DNA of 64,000 nucleotides from Phyto melanocephala (lineage: Eukaryota; Arthropoda; Insecta; Diptera; Rhinophoridae): positions 52,440,997 through 52,504,996 of the forward strand of contig OW799237.1 in assembly GCA_941918925.1 (NCBI GenBank), read 5' to 3'. A program made the position numbers and the translations under genes. Below the pieces are notes generated by a model. That model was not told the DNA's origin. It worked only from the letters and a program-made list of their open reading frames with translations, and did not search any database. Shown here one piece after another: positions 35,322-46,521 of the stretch. Positions within the stretch are counted from its first letter, which is position 1, and each line of letters begins with the position of its first letter.

Positions 35322-36592
35322 ATAAAGCTAACAAATATCAAATATTATAAGGACAAACTGTTGATATTCTTCTTAGTCGTGATTTTCAAACTGGATTCAA
35401 ACGATTTTGCAACCCCGTTACAGCACCATCCATTACGTAAGTAGTACATACATACATATGTCTCTTGCAAATTTCTGCATTCGAAAATTCATTTCGCGTA
35501 CTGAAATGCATAAAAATATAAATAAATATATAATATAAATCAATAATCGATTATTACCTTTAAAAGAGTCACTTGTAGATTTGTTTTCGTACCACAATAT
35601 AATAGTTAGCTCTTTTTTTATTTATTTATTTTTAAATTTTTTTTTATGAATAAAAATATTGATTTTGTGTTTTAATTAATGTAAATTTTTTACAATTGAC
35701 AGAAAAATCAAATGTGTTTGAAAAATAGTATTTGTATTTAATGTTTGTAACAAATAATTTTTACATACAAGTGTTTCGTTTGTAAACACCAAATATACAT
35801 AGCTTAACTCTAAGCATTTGTTTAATGTAATCGAATTGTATTAATAATGGTAATCAATAATTACTTGCAATTACTAAAATCGCATTTTTATTTAAAATAA
35901 AACATTAACATATGGGAATTTAGTTACATATATCAATATTTAGTAGTAGACCCTAATAAAGATAATTAAAATAATTAATGATAAAAGCAAATTGAATACA
36001 AATCTTTTTAATAAGGCTAATTGGTTGGAAGAACTAATTTAATTGTACTGAGCAATAAATTTCTAACACTGTTGTGTTTTTTCGTTTATAAATATATAAT
36101 ATCGGTTCCTTTTACAAAATTTCAATATTTGCAACGCTATTTTTATTGTTGTTACCGTTTTCCTACCAATCTTTTTCCTGAGTGTATATACATATATGTA
36201 TAAATAGCTGTATCGAACCTATATAAATATTATATTTTAAATACCTAAATAATAAATTATTTAAAGATGCGGGCAAGTAAAACAACTTTACAGGTTTTAT
36301 AAAATGATTAGGCATTTATATAAAAAGGTCAAGCTTTAAAGGCATATGCGTATTAGCAAAACACATATATAAACTTATGTATGTATGTATATGCCTGAAA
36401 ATGTAAACAGAAAATTCATTATATTCCTAATTTTTTTTTACTCAGTAAAGTAAAAATCCGTGTTACTCTTAAATTGAATCTCGGTATAAAAGATACTTTA
36501 AATACTTATAAGCATATGTCAAGCGCCTATAAGTAAAAACTTGTGTGTCTCACTGTACCCAATGCCCCGTTTAACAACAACAATACCAAAAA
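35322..36592. other. A+T-rich sequence, no gene seen
   Basis: No reading frame, repeat or RNA gene could be supported here. Confidence 0.4.
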
Positions 36593-37310
36593 ACAAGTAA
36601 CAGTGCTATATTCGGCCGTGCCGAATCTTATATACCCTTCACAACGTGTAGTCATGCAATAACAATTGTTTGTATCACCATTCATCCCATATAAAATACG
36701 TGCATACGTACACGTTAGAATAAATGTGGCATCGAATCCCAGCTGAGCTAAAAAAATTTTATTTTATTTTATTTAATATATTATTTATATTTTATTATTT
36801 TTTTTTATATTTTTTTTTAAAAAATTTTTTTAGAAAAATTTTTAAAAAATTTTTTAAAATTTTTTTTAAATTTTTTTTTTTAGTTTTGTTTATTATTTTT
36901 TTTTTCTTATTTTTAATATATTTTTTTTGTAATTTTTTTTTGTTTGGTATGTTTTTTATATGTATCTATGTATGTATGTTGTTGTTGTAAATGTGAAAAA
37001 AAACGAGGTGGTCGTGGTTTTTCGCTCATATCTCAGAAAGTTATGGGGCGATTGTGCTGAATTTCAATAGCGATTCATTCCTGGATATTTCCAAGAGATT
37101 GATACCATATACAGATCTGAGGAACATATAGTTGCTTCTAAAAGTTGATTTCAACCAACACACGGACAGACGGTCAGGGCTTAATCGACTCCTCTATTCA
37201 TAAGCTTTTAGAAAATATATACTTTATGGGGTCGGAAATGAAAATTGTAGAAATTACAAACGGAATGACAAAGCTATATATACCCTTGTGCACCACAGGT
37301 GAAGGGTATA
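36593..37310 (-). mobile_element. DINE-1-like element, complete inverted copy
   Basis: Minus-strand start TATACCCTTCACCTGTGG at 37310 and end GTTACTTGT at 36593, with T on both outsides. The ATTCGGC-acg-GCCGAAT hairpin and GTGAAGGGTATA repeat precede the 3' end. The middle is a long T/A homopolymer tract, which creates a spurious Phe-rich frame at 36724-36990. A TCGAATCCCAG word, resembling a tRNA box B, lies at about 36735. Confidence 0.85.
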
Positions 37311-38423
37311 ACAAACAACATTAATAAAAAGGTATATGTGAAAATAATCATTGCAAGGAATACAAGACCCATTTCAGATTAGGCAAGTAAAAGAAAACGA
37401 AACTTGGGCAAGTTAATTGATGTGTCCGAACGTGAAAGCAAGTTCAAAGGAAAATAAAAAACTAACTTGCGCAAGAGACTTGCCTAACACAAAAATGAGT
37501 TTTGGCGCCACATACAAAAACATGTGTTAATAAAAAAAATATATGTATAATAGAGTCGGATTCGGTTAAGCTGCCGCCGTTTAATTGAAGAGATCACTTA
37601 ACTAAAATTAAATATTTTTACTATTATCTTAAAGTACTATTATCTATTATCAACTTCCCTTACCCTAATCCGACTGTATATGTGCAATGCTTGTATGTAT
37701 AATGTTTGTCTACCGGTTAGTCTATGGTCACACACGACGATTATAGTTGGGCAATTCTTGACTATATATACATATATATGTTTTTAACGTTTTAGGTGAG
37801 GAGGAAAAAAAGGAAAAAATAATCGCAATTTTTCTGTTTTTAACATTTGACATTTCTTTTATTCAACATTTCGCTTCTTGGTGTGTAAGTAATTTAAAAT
37901 TTGAATTAAAAACGTCACAAATTAAGCGTTTAAAATATTTAAAAATAAAAAAACACACAAAAAATATTTTAGTGAAAATATTTTATTTAAAAGCGTTAAT
38001 AAAAATCAATTATATTATTTTATGTATGTTTTTATTTTTATTAATGCTATTTACGACTAAAGTAAAAATGACAAATTGCAAGAAAATAAAAGCTAAAGAA
38101 AATAGAAAAATCACCAAAGAAATTGTCGTGTGTGAACATAAAAGCAAGTTCAAAAGAAAATATGGAAAAAGTGTGACCTTCGACTTAGTAGTTTAAAAAA
38201 CTTAACGATTGTACTTTTTTAAATTTATTTATAACAAAATAAGATTTCAGGAATTCATAACATTTACATTTTTGTAAAGATGAAAAATTAAAAGATAAAT
38301 TGCACTTTAAAGTAGTAAAACTATTCTACAGTTAAAAAATAATTAGCAATTGCTTTTGTTAAAAAATCAGAAAATATAAAAAAATATAGAAAAAGTTCAA
38401 TATAGTTAAATACCGTATACATA
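37311..38423. other. A+T-rich spacer with possible MITE
   Basis: GGTCACACACGACGATTATA near 37726 is mirrored by GAAATTGTCGTGTGTGAACA near 38121, possible imperfect TIRs of a 0.4-kb MITE. GAAAGCAAGTTCAAAGGAAA (37431) and AAAAGCAAGTTCAAAAGAAA (38141) are also similar. The frame 37972-38196 has no recognised domain. Confidence 0.3.
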
Positions 38424-38870
38424 TTAGTACTCAAAATTTAGTATTTTTATATTATAATGCCTAAAAAGCAATTTTTCAGCATTTATCCGATGTAAATTAT
38501 TTCTTCGGTCTGAATAAAGTTGTCCAGCAGCACTAAATAACTGCTCACTAGCAAGATTACAAAGTGTCAGTATTCTTTGACACTTTGGAATCTTCCGCCC
38601 ACATTTCTTTTCTAGCTTTTTCAAAAAAGTTTGCCAAAGATGGTTGATTTTCTACAGGCTTTATAAATCTTATTTTTTCCTTTTGGTGCTTTAATACCTG
38701 TATACTGTATTTTTTGAATTCTTGTGGGTGTATTTTCTCTAAGTGGCGTTTTATGTTGGTGGTAGTTTGTTTGCTTGGTATTGAACTCCCCATTGAGATT
38801 TGTTTGGTGCAACATTTGCATTGAGCGCTTGGTCCATTTTTCAAAAAAAAATTCCCAATTGGATTAAACA
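38424..38870 (-). pseudogene. Internally deleted hAT transposase: BED finger joined to dimerisation domain
   Basis: The minus-strand ATG at 38870 starts MFNPIGNFFLKNGPSAQCKC. This opens a BED-type zinc finger, with C-K-C-C and H-x4-H around RHLEKIHPQE. Some 100 codons later the frame shifts and meets LASEQLFSAAGQLYSDRRNN and INAEKLLF, the extreme C-terminal dimerisation segment of ZBED-like hAT transposases. The several hundred residues between (RNase H-like catalytic core) are missing. A DINE-1-like element begins six bases upstream of the ATG. Confidence 0.8.
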
Positions 38871-38876
38871 TTTTAT

Positions 38877-39614
38877 TATACCCTTCACCTGTGGTGCACA
38901 AGGGTATATATAGCTTTGTCATTCCGTTTGTAATTTCTACAATTTTCATTTCCGACCCCATAAAGTATATATTTTCTGAAAGCTTATGAGTAGAGGAGTT
39001 GATTAAGCTCTGACCGTCTGTCCGTCTGCCCGTCTGTCCGTGTGTTGGTTGAAATCAACTTTTAGAAGCAACTATATGTTCCTCAGATCTGTATATGGTA
39101 TCAATCTCTTGGAAATATCCAGGAATGAATCGCTATTGAAATTCAGCACAATCGCCCCATAACTTTCTGAGATATGAGCAAAAAACCACGACCACCTCGT
39201 TTTTTTTCACAATTACAACAACAACATACATACATACATACATGTAAAAAACATACCAAACAAAAAAAATTACAAAAAAAAAATATTAAAAATAAGAAAA
39301 AAAATAATAAAAAAAACTACAAAAAAAAAATTTAAAAAAAAATTAAAAAAAATTTTTTAAAAATTTTTCTAAAAAAATTTTTTAAAAAAATTTAAAAAAA
39401 ATATAAAAAAAAAATAATAAAATATAAATAATATATTAAATAAAATAAAATTTTTTTGGCTCAGCTGGGATTCGATGCCACATTTATTCTAACGTGTACG
39501 TATGCACGTATTTTATATGGGATGAATGGTGATACAAACAATTTTTATTGCATGACTACACGTTGTGAAGGGTATATAAGATTCGGCACGGCCGAATATA
39601 GCACTGTTACTTGT
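38877..39614 (+). mobile_element. DINE-1-like element, complete copy
   Basis: Starts TATACCCTTCACCTGTGG after T38876 and ends GTTACTTGT before T39615. GTGAAGGGTATA and the ATTCGGC/GCCGAAT hairpin lie just before the end. It is nearly identical to 55557-56309 and, inverted, to 36593-37310, indicating recent spread. It separates the hAT start codon from its original upstream sequence. Confidence 0.85.
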
Positions 39615-40177
39615 TTATTATAAAGTTAACCCAAAACTATAGATTAACTTAAAATTCACAGAATAAACACTTATGTATGTTTGAGAAATGTGAGTTTTTT
39701 CATAAATATGTAATATTTAGTATGTATTAATAAAATAAAAATAAAATAAAATTCATCGGATTTTTTTTTGTATTTTTTAGCGTATTCTAAAAATTACTAC
39801 ACACAAAAAATTTGTCACATTTAAGAATTTTTTTGTCATCGTTGTATTTTTTTCGCACTAATAATCATATAGAAGCATGGTTGTATTGCTTTCGAATTAT
39901 TTTCATATACACACATGATAATGAATATCTGATTTCATAAAAATGTTCGGTGTTAGGTAAAAATTACGCCGAACACAGAACTTTGGCGGAACATAATTTT
40001 TTGCCGAACTCCGTAACCGAACCCGAACGTTCGGTCGGACACTATTATTTGTATTACTATAAATCTAATCTAAAATCTAACTTTTGTTTTTTACAAAATG
40101 TTATAAATATACAAATTTTTTCGAAAAAGCTACAAAAGAGAATATTGAAATTTTTTAGTAATAAATTATCATAAATA

Positions 40178-41471
40178 CAGGGTGGGCCAAAAGAAACCAA
40201 GGGGTGTAAAAGTTTAATAACTTTTTCGTTTATTAATTTTTATGTTTTTCTTTCAGATTATATAGACAACACTTGGAGAATTTATAATGGAGATGTTCAC
40301 AACTGAACAGAGAACCAGAACAATAGAATTTTATTATTTAAACCAGAGATCAATTATTTTAACGCAAAGAGCATATCGTCGACATTTTAACGTCAGAATT
40401 TCGCCCTCTGAAGCAATGATTCGTTGCTTAGTTGATCATCATCACCAACATGGCAGCGTAACAGATTTGCCTCGAACCGGTAGACCACGTTTAAGTCGCA
40501 CTGCGGAATATATTGAACGAGTACAGCAAAGTGTTAACGAAGCACCAGAAACATCTGCCAGATGGCGTTCTGCTCCGCTAGGAATGTCTCGTACGTCACT
40601 ACGGCGCATTTTAAAAAAAGATTTACAGTTATACCCATATAAGGTGCAATTGGTGCAAGAATTAAAACCCGCAGATCATCGGCAACGTCTAAATTTTGCA
40701 GTTAAATTTCAAGAGTTGGCCAGAAATGAAATCAACTTTATTAAAAAGTTGATTATGAGTGATGAAGCTCATTTTCATTTGAATGGCTTTGTTAATAAGC
40801 AGAACTGTAGGTTCTGGGATCCTCAAAATCCAAGAGCCATTCATCAACTCCAATTGCACCCCATCAGGTGTGCAGTATGGTGTGGGATCACATCTGAAAA
40901 TGTCATTGGGCCATACTTCTTCGAGAATGAAGATGGAAGTGCTGTAACTGTAAATGGAGAGCGGTATCGGCTTATGATAGAAAATTTTGTACGCCCTGCT
41001 CTTGAAAACAGACCTGGTATGTGGTTTCAGCAGAACGGAGCCACTGCCCGAGACACAATGGCACTTTTAAGTAAAAATTTTGGAGGGCGAATAATTTCCA
41101 GAAATTCGGAAATTATTTGGCCAACGCGATCGCCAGATTGGATAGCACCCGACTATTTTTTTTGGGGTTATTTGAAGCAGCAATTGTATGTAAACAAGCC
41201 AGAGACAATCCTTGAACTCAAGGCAAACATTGTTACAGAAATTCGAACGCTACAGCCACAAGTTTTGAAAGATGTTATGGAAAATGCTCTAAAAAGAGCC
41301 CATCAGTGCGAATCTGAAAACGGTGGTCATTTAAGAGACATCATTTTTCATACTTAGTGTAAAAAATTTCCCTTTTGTATATTATTTAATCTGAAAGAAA
41401 AAATAAAAAAAATTTATAAACGAAAAAGTTATTAAACTTTTACACCCCTTGGTTTCTTTTGGCCCACCCTG
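40178..41471 (+). mobile_element. Structurally complete mariner-like element (1294 bp)
   Basis: CAGGGTGGGCCAAAAGAAAC at 40178 is mirrored exactly at 41471. The inverted repeats run about 90 bp with few mismatches, and TA flanks both ends (40176-40177, 41472-41473), the mariner target duplication. One transposase gene fills the space. It inserted at the edge of, or just before, the DINE-1-like repeat at 41474. Confidence 0.92.
40287..41357 (+). CDS. Mariner-like transposase, full length, D250N in the active site
   Basis: This is a 356-codon uninterrupted frame, the usual size for the family. Residues 1-70 form the first helix-turn-helix, ending in the linker GSVTDLPRTGRPRLS. Residues 71-125 form the second (MSRTSLRRILKKDL). 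The catalytic domain has D159 (MSDEAHFHLNG), then FQQN250GATA, where relatives have FQQD, and D289 (APDYFFWGY). The AAC codon at 41034-41036 replaces the second metal-binding Asp, so cleavage activity is not expected. The C-terminus GGHLRDIIFHT is typical. Intact reading frame plus matching TIRs implies recent arrival. It might still bind TIRs and act as an inhibitor. Confidence 0.92.
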   Translation: MEMFTTEQRTRTIEFYYLNQRSIILTQRAYRRHFNVRISPSEAMIRCLVDHHHQHGSVTDLPRTGRPRLSRTAEYIERVQQSVNEAPETSARWRSAPLGMSRTSLRRILKKDLQLYPYKVQLVQELKPADHRQRLNFAVKFQELARNEINFIKKLIMSDEAHFHLNGFVNKQNCRFWDPQNPRAIHQLQLHPIRCAVWCGITSENVIGPYFFENEDGSAVTVNGERYRLMIENFVRPALENRPGMWFQQNGATARDTMALLSKNFGGRIISRNSEIIWPTRSPDWIAPDYFFWGYLKQQLYVNKPETILELKANIVTEIRTLQPQVLKDVMENALKRAHQCESENGGHLRDIIFHT

Positions 41472-41473
41472 TA

Positions 41474-42440
41474 CATATATTCTGAATCGGGGTTTGATTT
41501 TACAACGATCTAGCTATGTCCGTCTGTTGAAAGCACGATAGAGGTCGCACCAAAAATGCTAGGTGCTCAAATTTTGCCAGAATCTTTCTTATAGACAAGG
41601 TTTGTTTGGTATTATTGGAATATTCGGAAGAGAGTTATAGCTCGTAAAGCAAGAGTAGGTCGAAAAAACCGTGCCCTTCGAACATCGAATAAAACAGAAT
41701 TGTGTCCAAACGCATTAGCGTAGAGTCATGAAACTTCGAATATATATTTCCTGAGCAAAAACAATATTTTTCCTTAAAAATTACCTAAATCTATGCATTA
41801 GAAAAGGAGTTATAGATCAAAATGTACGAAAATTTATACCGCACAGTGTAATTTTCGGTATATTTAAAAACAAATGTGATAAGCCAACTTTTACGCCCAC
41901 CTCCCATATAACGTTTTACCTCAAATTCATATAATTTCTCTATGAATAAAGATTTTTGAATAATACAGGACTATATTGAAACATCTAAGTTGCATTCATT
42001 ATTAAAAATAATTTCGACGCGCCTACTATTACGCCCACTTTTCACGTTATCCACTGTTAATAAAATTTAATAGCTCATAAAACCGACAAAATTAGAGCTA
42101 CGATAATGAAATTCGCTACAGATATCATTCTAGTCAATGTCATTGTTATGCCGGAAAATTTTGGTGACACGCCAACTTTAACGCCTACCTCCCATATAAC
42201 GGTTTATCTCAAATTCATATTATTTCTCTATGAATAAAGATTTTGGAATAATAAAGGACTATAATGAAATATCTAAGTTGCATTCATTCAAAACGCCTAC
42301 TTTAACGCCCACTTTCATTGAAAGACTAAATTTACGAAAACATTTTACTAGCATATCGAAGTTATACAAAGAAAGTGGTGCATATTTTAGTATAAAGAGA
42401 TTATTGCATAGCGATTACTGTTAATAACAAACAAATACAT
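41474..42440 (+). mobile_element. DINE-1-like repeat, variant B
   Basis: It begins TATATTCTGAATCGGGG, then CTAGCTATGTCCGTCTG, closely matching 1485-1610 and the DINE-1 layout. From 41599 it parallels 5265-6130, including CCCACTTTCATTGAAAGA and CATATCGAAGTTATAC. The 3' terminal hairpin module is missing, with similarity fading near 42440. Confidence 0.65.
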
Positions 42441-42459
42441 TTTGAGCTATAAATTGGGT

Positions 42460-42881
42460 TATTTCCCGAGAATTCGGGTTATTTAATCTTCCCGATTTCC
42501 CGGAATTATTTTTCGGGATCCCGGGAAATAAAAAAGGTGGCTACGGTTCGAAAGCAGATGTTTATATTAAAATTGAATTCTAATGATTTTATTTTTGATC
42601 TCATAGATGAAGTACCTGTATTTTTATTTTTTTGTGCTCATATTTGATCTCGTATCTAGAGAAAAATATTTTTTTCAATAAAAAACATTTCTACTCAATT
42701 TATATTTTAAATTCAAGTGTATCATAAAGCATTATAATAATAAACACTTTGTTTTTGGAATAATTTTGATTTATTAATATACCAACAGCAATACTTAATA
42801 AAGAAATTAACTTAATTCAGATAAAAAGGTAACAGATATTTCTTGATTATAGGGCGGTACGAAGTTCGCCGGGTCAGCTAG
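42460..42881 (+). mobile_element. Helitron 3' end of a second family
   Basis: The sequence GGCGGTACGAAGTTCGCC forms a hairpin and is followed by GGGTCAGCTAG at 42881 and then T, the classic Helitron 3' end. Upstream, 42465-42530 holds several CCCG/CGGG-ATTT words of unknown origin. I cannot find the TC start, so the left boundary is arbitrary. Confidence 0.6.
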
Positions 42882-43018
42882 TACTAAATAAAAGTGCCTT
42901 TAACGTACGTATTGAATATGTGTAACAAAAATTTGGTGAGAAATAAAAGTTAGACAAACTAAAAATTAAAGTTTTTAAAAGATTTTCTTTAATTCCCAAA
43001 CTGGTAAAATTGTCCCCA

Positions 43019-43642
43019 ATCGCTTGGACCCGGGTGAGGTATTAAAATATCAGAAATATTCGGGAGTAGATCGGAAAATCAGAAACATCAGTACATAAAC
43101 AACTGAGATATTAGCAAAAACCCACGACCACCTCGATTTTTTTCACAAAAACAACATTACAACAACAACATACATACAAACTTATACTGGTTAGAGTACA
43201 TAAACAACTGAGATATGAGCAAAAACCCACGACCACCTCGATTTTTTAACAACATTACAACAACAACATACATACAAACGTGTATACTGGTAAGAGTAAA
43301 CGTGGGATCGAATCCCAGCTGAGCCAAAAAAAAAATTTTTTATAATATTTTTTTATTTTTTATTTAATATATTATTTATATTTTTTATTTTTTTTTTTAA
43401 TTTTTTATATTTATTATTTATATTTTAATTATTTTCCTTTAAATTTCTTTTTAATTTTTTTTTAAACATACATACGTAAATTTTTAATTTACGATGGGAT
43501 GTTTTTATATATGTTTGTTTTTTATATGTATGTACGTATTTCATATGAGATGAATGGTGATACAAACTACTGTTATTGCATGACTACACGTTGTGAAGGG
43601 TATATAAGATTCGTCACTGCCGAATATAGCACTCTTACTTGT
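43019..43642 (+). mobile_element. 5'-truncated DINE-1-like element
   Basis: From CGCTTGGACCCGGGTGAGG it follows the 30728 subtype, then shows a local duplication of GAGATATGAGCAAAAACCCA (near 43101 and 43210). It continues through GATCGAATCCCAGCTGAG to GTGAAGGGTATA, a mutated hairpin (ATTCGTC..GCCGAAT) and CTTACTTGT at 43642. Confidence 0.75.
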
Positions 43643-44454
43643 TTCTTAAACAATATTTGGTTGTCGAAAACAAGTAATAGTTATTTTTGTTTCATTTCAT
43701 CATATATTTTGCCACGATAGTCAAGCATATGTTCGAATTGTATCATTTAATGTTTACTTTTGGTAAATATTTCAAAATTGTTATCATTTAAAAATAGTAT
43801 GATATAAAAAAAATAAATTGACAAAAATAACATTATATTCAAAAGCATTAAAAATTACAAATAATCATTAAATAATAGGTGAGACAACAGAATGATTACA
43901 AATTAATCTAGCTATGATTTTTTTTAATAATAATTTGATTTCAACTCTTCTTCTTCTTGCTGAAAAAATTTTTATACCTTAAAAAGTTTGAGATGTCAAA
44001 AAAATTAACAAAAATTTTTAAAAATTTAAAAAAATTTTAAAATAAACGAGAAAATGTAAAAAGTATTGATAAAAAATTGCAATTAAATTGGTAAGTACAA
44101 TCAACATGTGTATGTTACAGCAAAAGACAGTAATTTGCCGTAAAAAAGCAAAGATTGTCGATTTCAATTGTAGTCATATGTATGATTATTGAGTGATACT
44201 TTAATTAAACATAATAATGATAACTGGTAACCATTATATGTTTTAACGATAATCATACAATTCAATCATAGTATGTTGCTCTTCGATTATGGTTACCACA
44301 ACCATATTTTTTCTTTGCGTGTAGAAAAACAAAATGCATGTGTTTTTTAATTGTTGTGTTTATACTTATATGTACCTTATGAAAATACAGTGAAACATAC
44401 ATAGATACATACATATATACATATAAAATCAAATCTAAAATAATAGATATTTAC
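43643..44454. other. A+T-rich sequence, probably Elk intron
   Basis: No gene or repeat is seen. On the minus strand it lies directly downstream of the Elk exon donor, so it should be intronic. Confidence 0.45.
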
Positions 44455-44683
44455 CAAGAATAAAAAGCGCTTCAACAATTACGTCCGAGACCATTGTTTG
44501 ACGGTCAGCCTTCGCGAATGCAGCATTATACGGCACCGAAATAGCTACATAAAATGTTGATACTAATATAATCCAATCCCAGAATCCCTTAAAAACTCCA
44601 TAATGTGGAAGAATAAACCGTGACTTTTTTAACGCCTGCGTTTTGTACTCAGGAAAAGGTGCTTCTGTTGAATGCAGCAAATT
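44455..44683 (-). CDS. Elk: Exon of the EAG-like voltage-gated potassium channel Elk (KCNH family)
   Basis: The minus-strand frame reads NLLHSTEAPFPEYKTQALKK, then RFILPHYGVFKGFWDWIILV, FYVAISVPYNAAFAKADRQ and VSDVIVEALFIL. This is the stretch just before S1, S1 itself, and the run into S2 of Elk-type KCNH channels; the hydrophobic WDWIILVSTFYVAISV is S1. It is bounded by an acceptor (GTAAATATAG ending at 44684) and a donor (CTTG|GTAAAT at 44455/44454). It enters in phase 0 and leaves after one base of a codon, where a G from this exon would complete the Asp expected next. There are no stops and it looks functional. Channel sits in the plasma membrane and shapes excitability. Neighbouring exons (PAS domain, S2-S6, cyclic-nucleotide fold) are not in the window. 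Confidence 0.85.
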
Positions 44684-45790
44684 CTATATTTACAACGTAC
44701 CATTTGTTCCGATAGACCATTACAAATCGATCAATGACATTTTGTGGATATCATGGAAATACATAAACATTTATTAAATTAAAAAAATATATCTAAGTAC
44801 ATAGAGACTTACTTATATAAATTAAATATAATATTCCGACGTTATTTTGGTGTTTAAAATAAAAAACATTTTTTTTAACCTTTGATCATCGACAGACCAA
44901 TTATGAATAATGAAATAAAAAAGAACAAAATAACACAGAGTTTGATTACATTCACAGAAAATGTTCATTACTGCTATGAAAAATGTCGCCAATAAGGTGA
45001 AAACTGACATCAATATAACCTCCCCGGGATCCTGCCATGATCTAGTGAAAAACATCACAAAAATTTTTATGTAAAATACCTGAACAAACTACTAATTGGT
45101 TCAGTTAATTTGAAAAATGTAACTAGCAAATACACCGTTTACTTTGTTTTTATACCCTTCACATGTTTAATTGAGACACTATAATGCATATAAGTAGACT
45201 ATAGATAGAGGAAATGATTTAGTCAAGTTTGCCTGTCCGTATGTATAATAAAATCTATTTTTTGAAGCCGCAAGTATATATTTCAGACCCTTATCTGGTA
45301 TACATTTATCAAAGTTATGCTTTCGAAAATTTTGATATTAAAAATTAATTGTGTGGGTACACTCTAAAACTTTATTCAAAATATAGGATCATATAGTGTC
45401 TAAATTATTGTTGAAAAATTCGTGATGTTTAAAATTAAATAGATTTTGTGGTCATTTGGAGCAAAAAACATAATAATAATAATTTTTATAAAAAAAAACA
45501 AATACTTAACAGCGTATTTGTGTTTATTTTTAAACATATTCTGTTTAAAAATCAGCTACATATGCCAAAGTAACATCAAAATGCTAAGTATTAAGCATAT
45601 CTGTATAAAAACATCAGAAAAATGTTTAAACAACGCTACAAAAGAAAGAAGAAGCATACAAGTGTAAACGCTTCCATAGAAGCACTCCATATTTTTCGGT
45701 AATGCTTAAAACAAATTTATTGTGTTTAAAATAGTTTAAAGTTTGTAATAATTCGTTTCTTTTTGTGATATTTATACTCTGCTTATATTA
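44684..45790. other. A+T-rich sequence with a DINE-1-like 5' fragment
   Basis: TATACCCTTCACATG at 45151 followed by GTCCGTATGTATAATAAAAT is a diverged start of a DINE-1-like element, running to about 45310. The rest holds no recognisable gene. On the minus strand it would be the intron upstream of the Elk exon. Confidence 0.45.
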
Positions 45791-46521
45791 TCTATATATA
45801 AAAAGTAAAACTCTGTGCTATAGACTCCGAAACTGTAAAATCGCTCGGACTCAAACTTTGGAAAGTTGTTGTACACATTCCAGGGAGTGTTTATGGGTGG
45901 CAAAAAGTGGGCGGTGTCACGCCAACAAAAAGTTAGTTGTAATTTTTAGCTACTTTCACTTGACCGATTTTTCTCTAACTTTGCACATATTTTGTGCTAT
46001 CATTACTATATAATTTCGTGATTTGAAAAGTGGGCAGGGCCACGCCCATAAAAATAAGTTATAATTTTTAGCTACTTGCACTAGATCGGGTTTTCTGAAA
46101 CTTTGCTCACATATTGAGCTGTCATGACTATATAATTTCGTGACTAGAAAAGTGGGCAGGGCCACGCTCATAAAAAAAGCTATAATTTTTAGGTACTTGC
46201 ACTGGACCGATTTTTCTCAAACTTTGCACATATTTTGAGCTATCATTACTATATAATTTCGTGATTTGAAAAGTGGTCAGGGCCACGCCCACAAAAAATA
46301 AGTTATAATTTTTAGCTACTTGCACTAGATCGGTTTTTCTGAAATTTTGCACACATATTGAGCTGTCATGACTATACAATTTTGTGTTTAGAAAAGTGGG
46401 CAGTGCCGCGCTCATAAAAAAAGTTATAATTTTCAGCTTCTTGTACTTGATATTCAATTAAAATTCAGAATGCATTTTTATTCATTAAGCGGTCGTAGCA
46501 ACGAACGCCGGGCTTGGGTAG
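45791..46521 (+). mobile_element. Non-autonomous Helitron
   Basis: Starts TCTATATATAAAAAGTAAAA after A45790. Five units of about 120 bp carry GTGGGC..CCACGC cores. The end CGGGCTTGGGTAG has GTAG in place of CTAG, one change from the consensus, and the hairpin GGTCGTAGCAACGAACGCC is eroded. The antisense frames 45956-46457 are artefacts of the tandem units. Confidence 0.75.

Noticed and set aside
36724..36990. Hydrophobic 88-codon frame that looks like a membrane protein
   Set aside because: It is the T-rich homopolymer core of a DINE-1-like element, giving only Phe, Leu, Ile and Tyr codons.
44956..45041. Possible second Elk exon on the minus strand between TTTCACTAG and CT|GTGAAT
   Set aside because: The frame needed to join the phase-0 acceptor of the Elk exon runs into a stop, and the two open frames show no channel motif.
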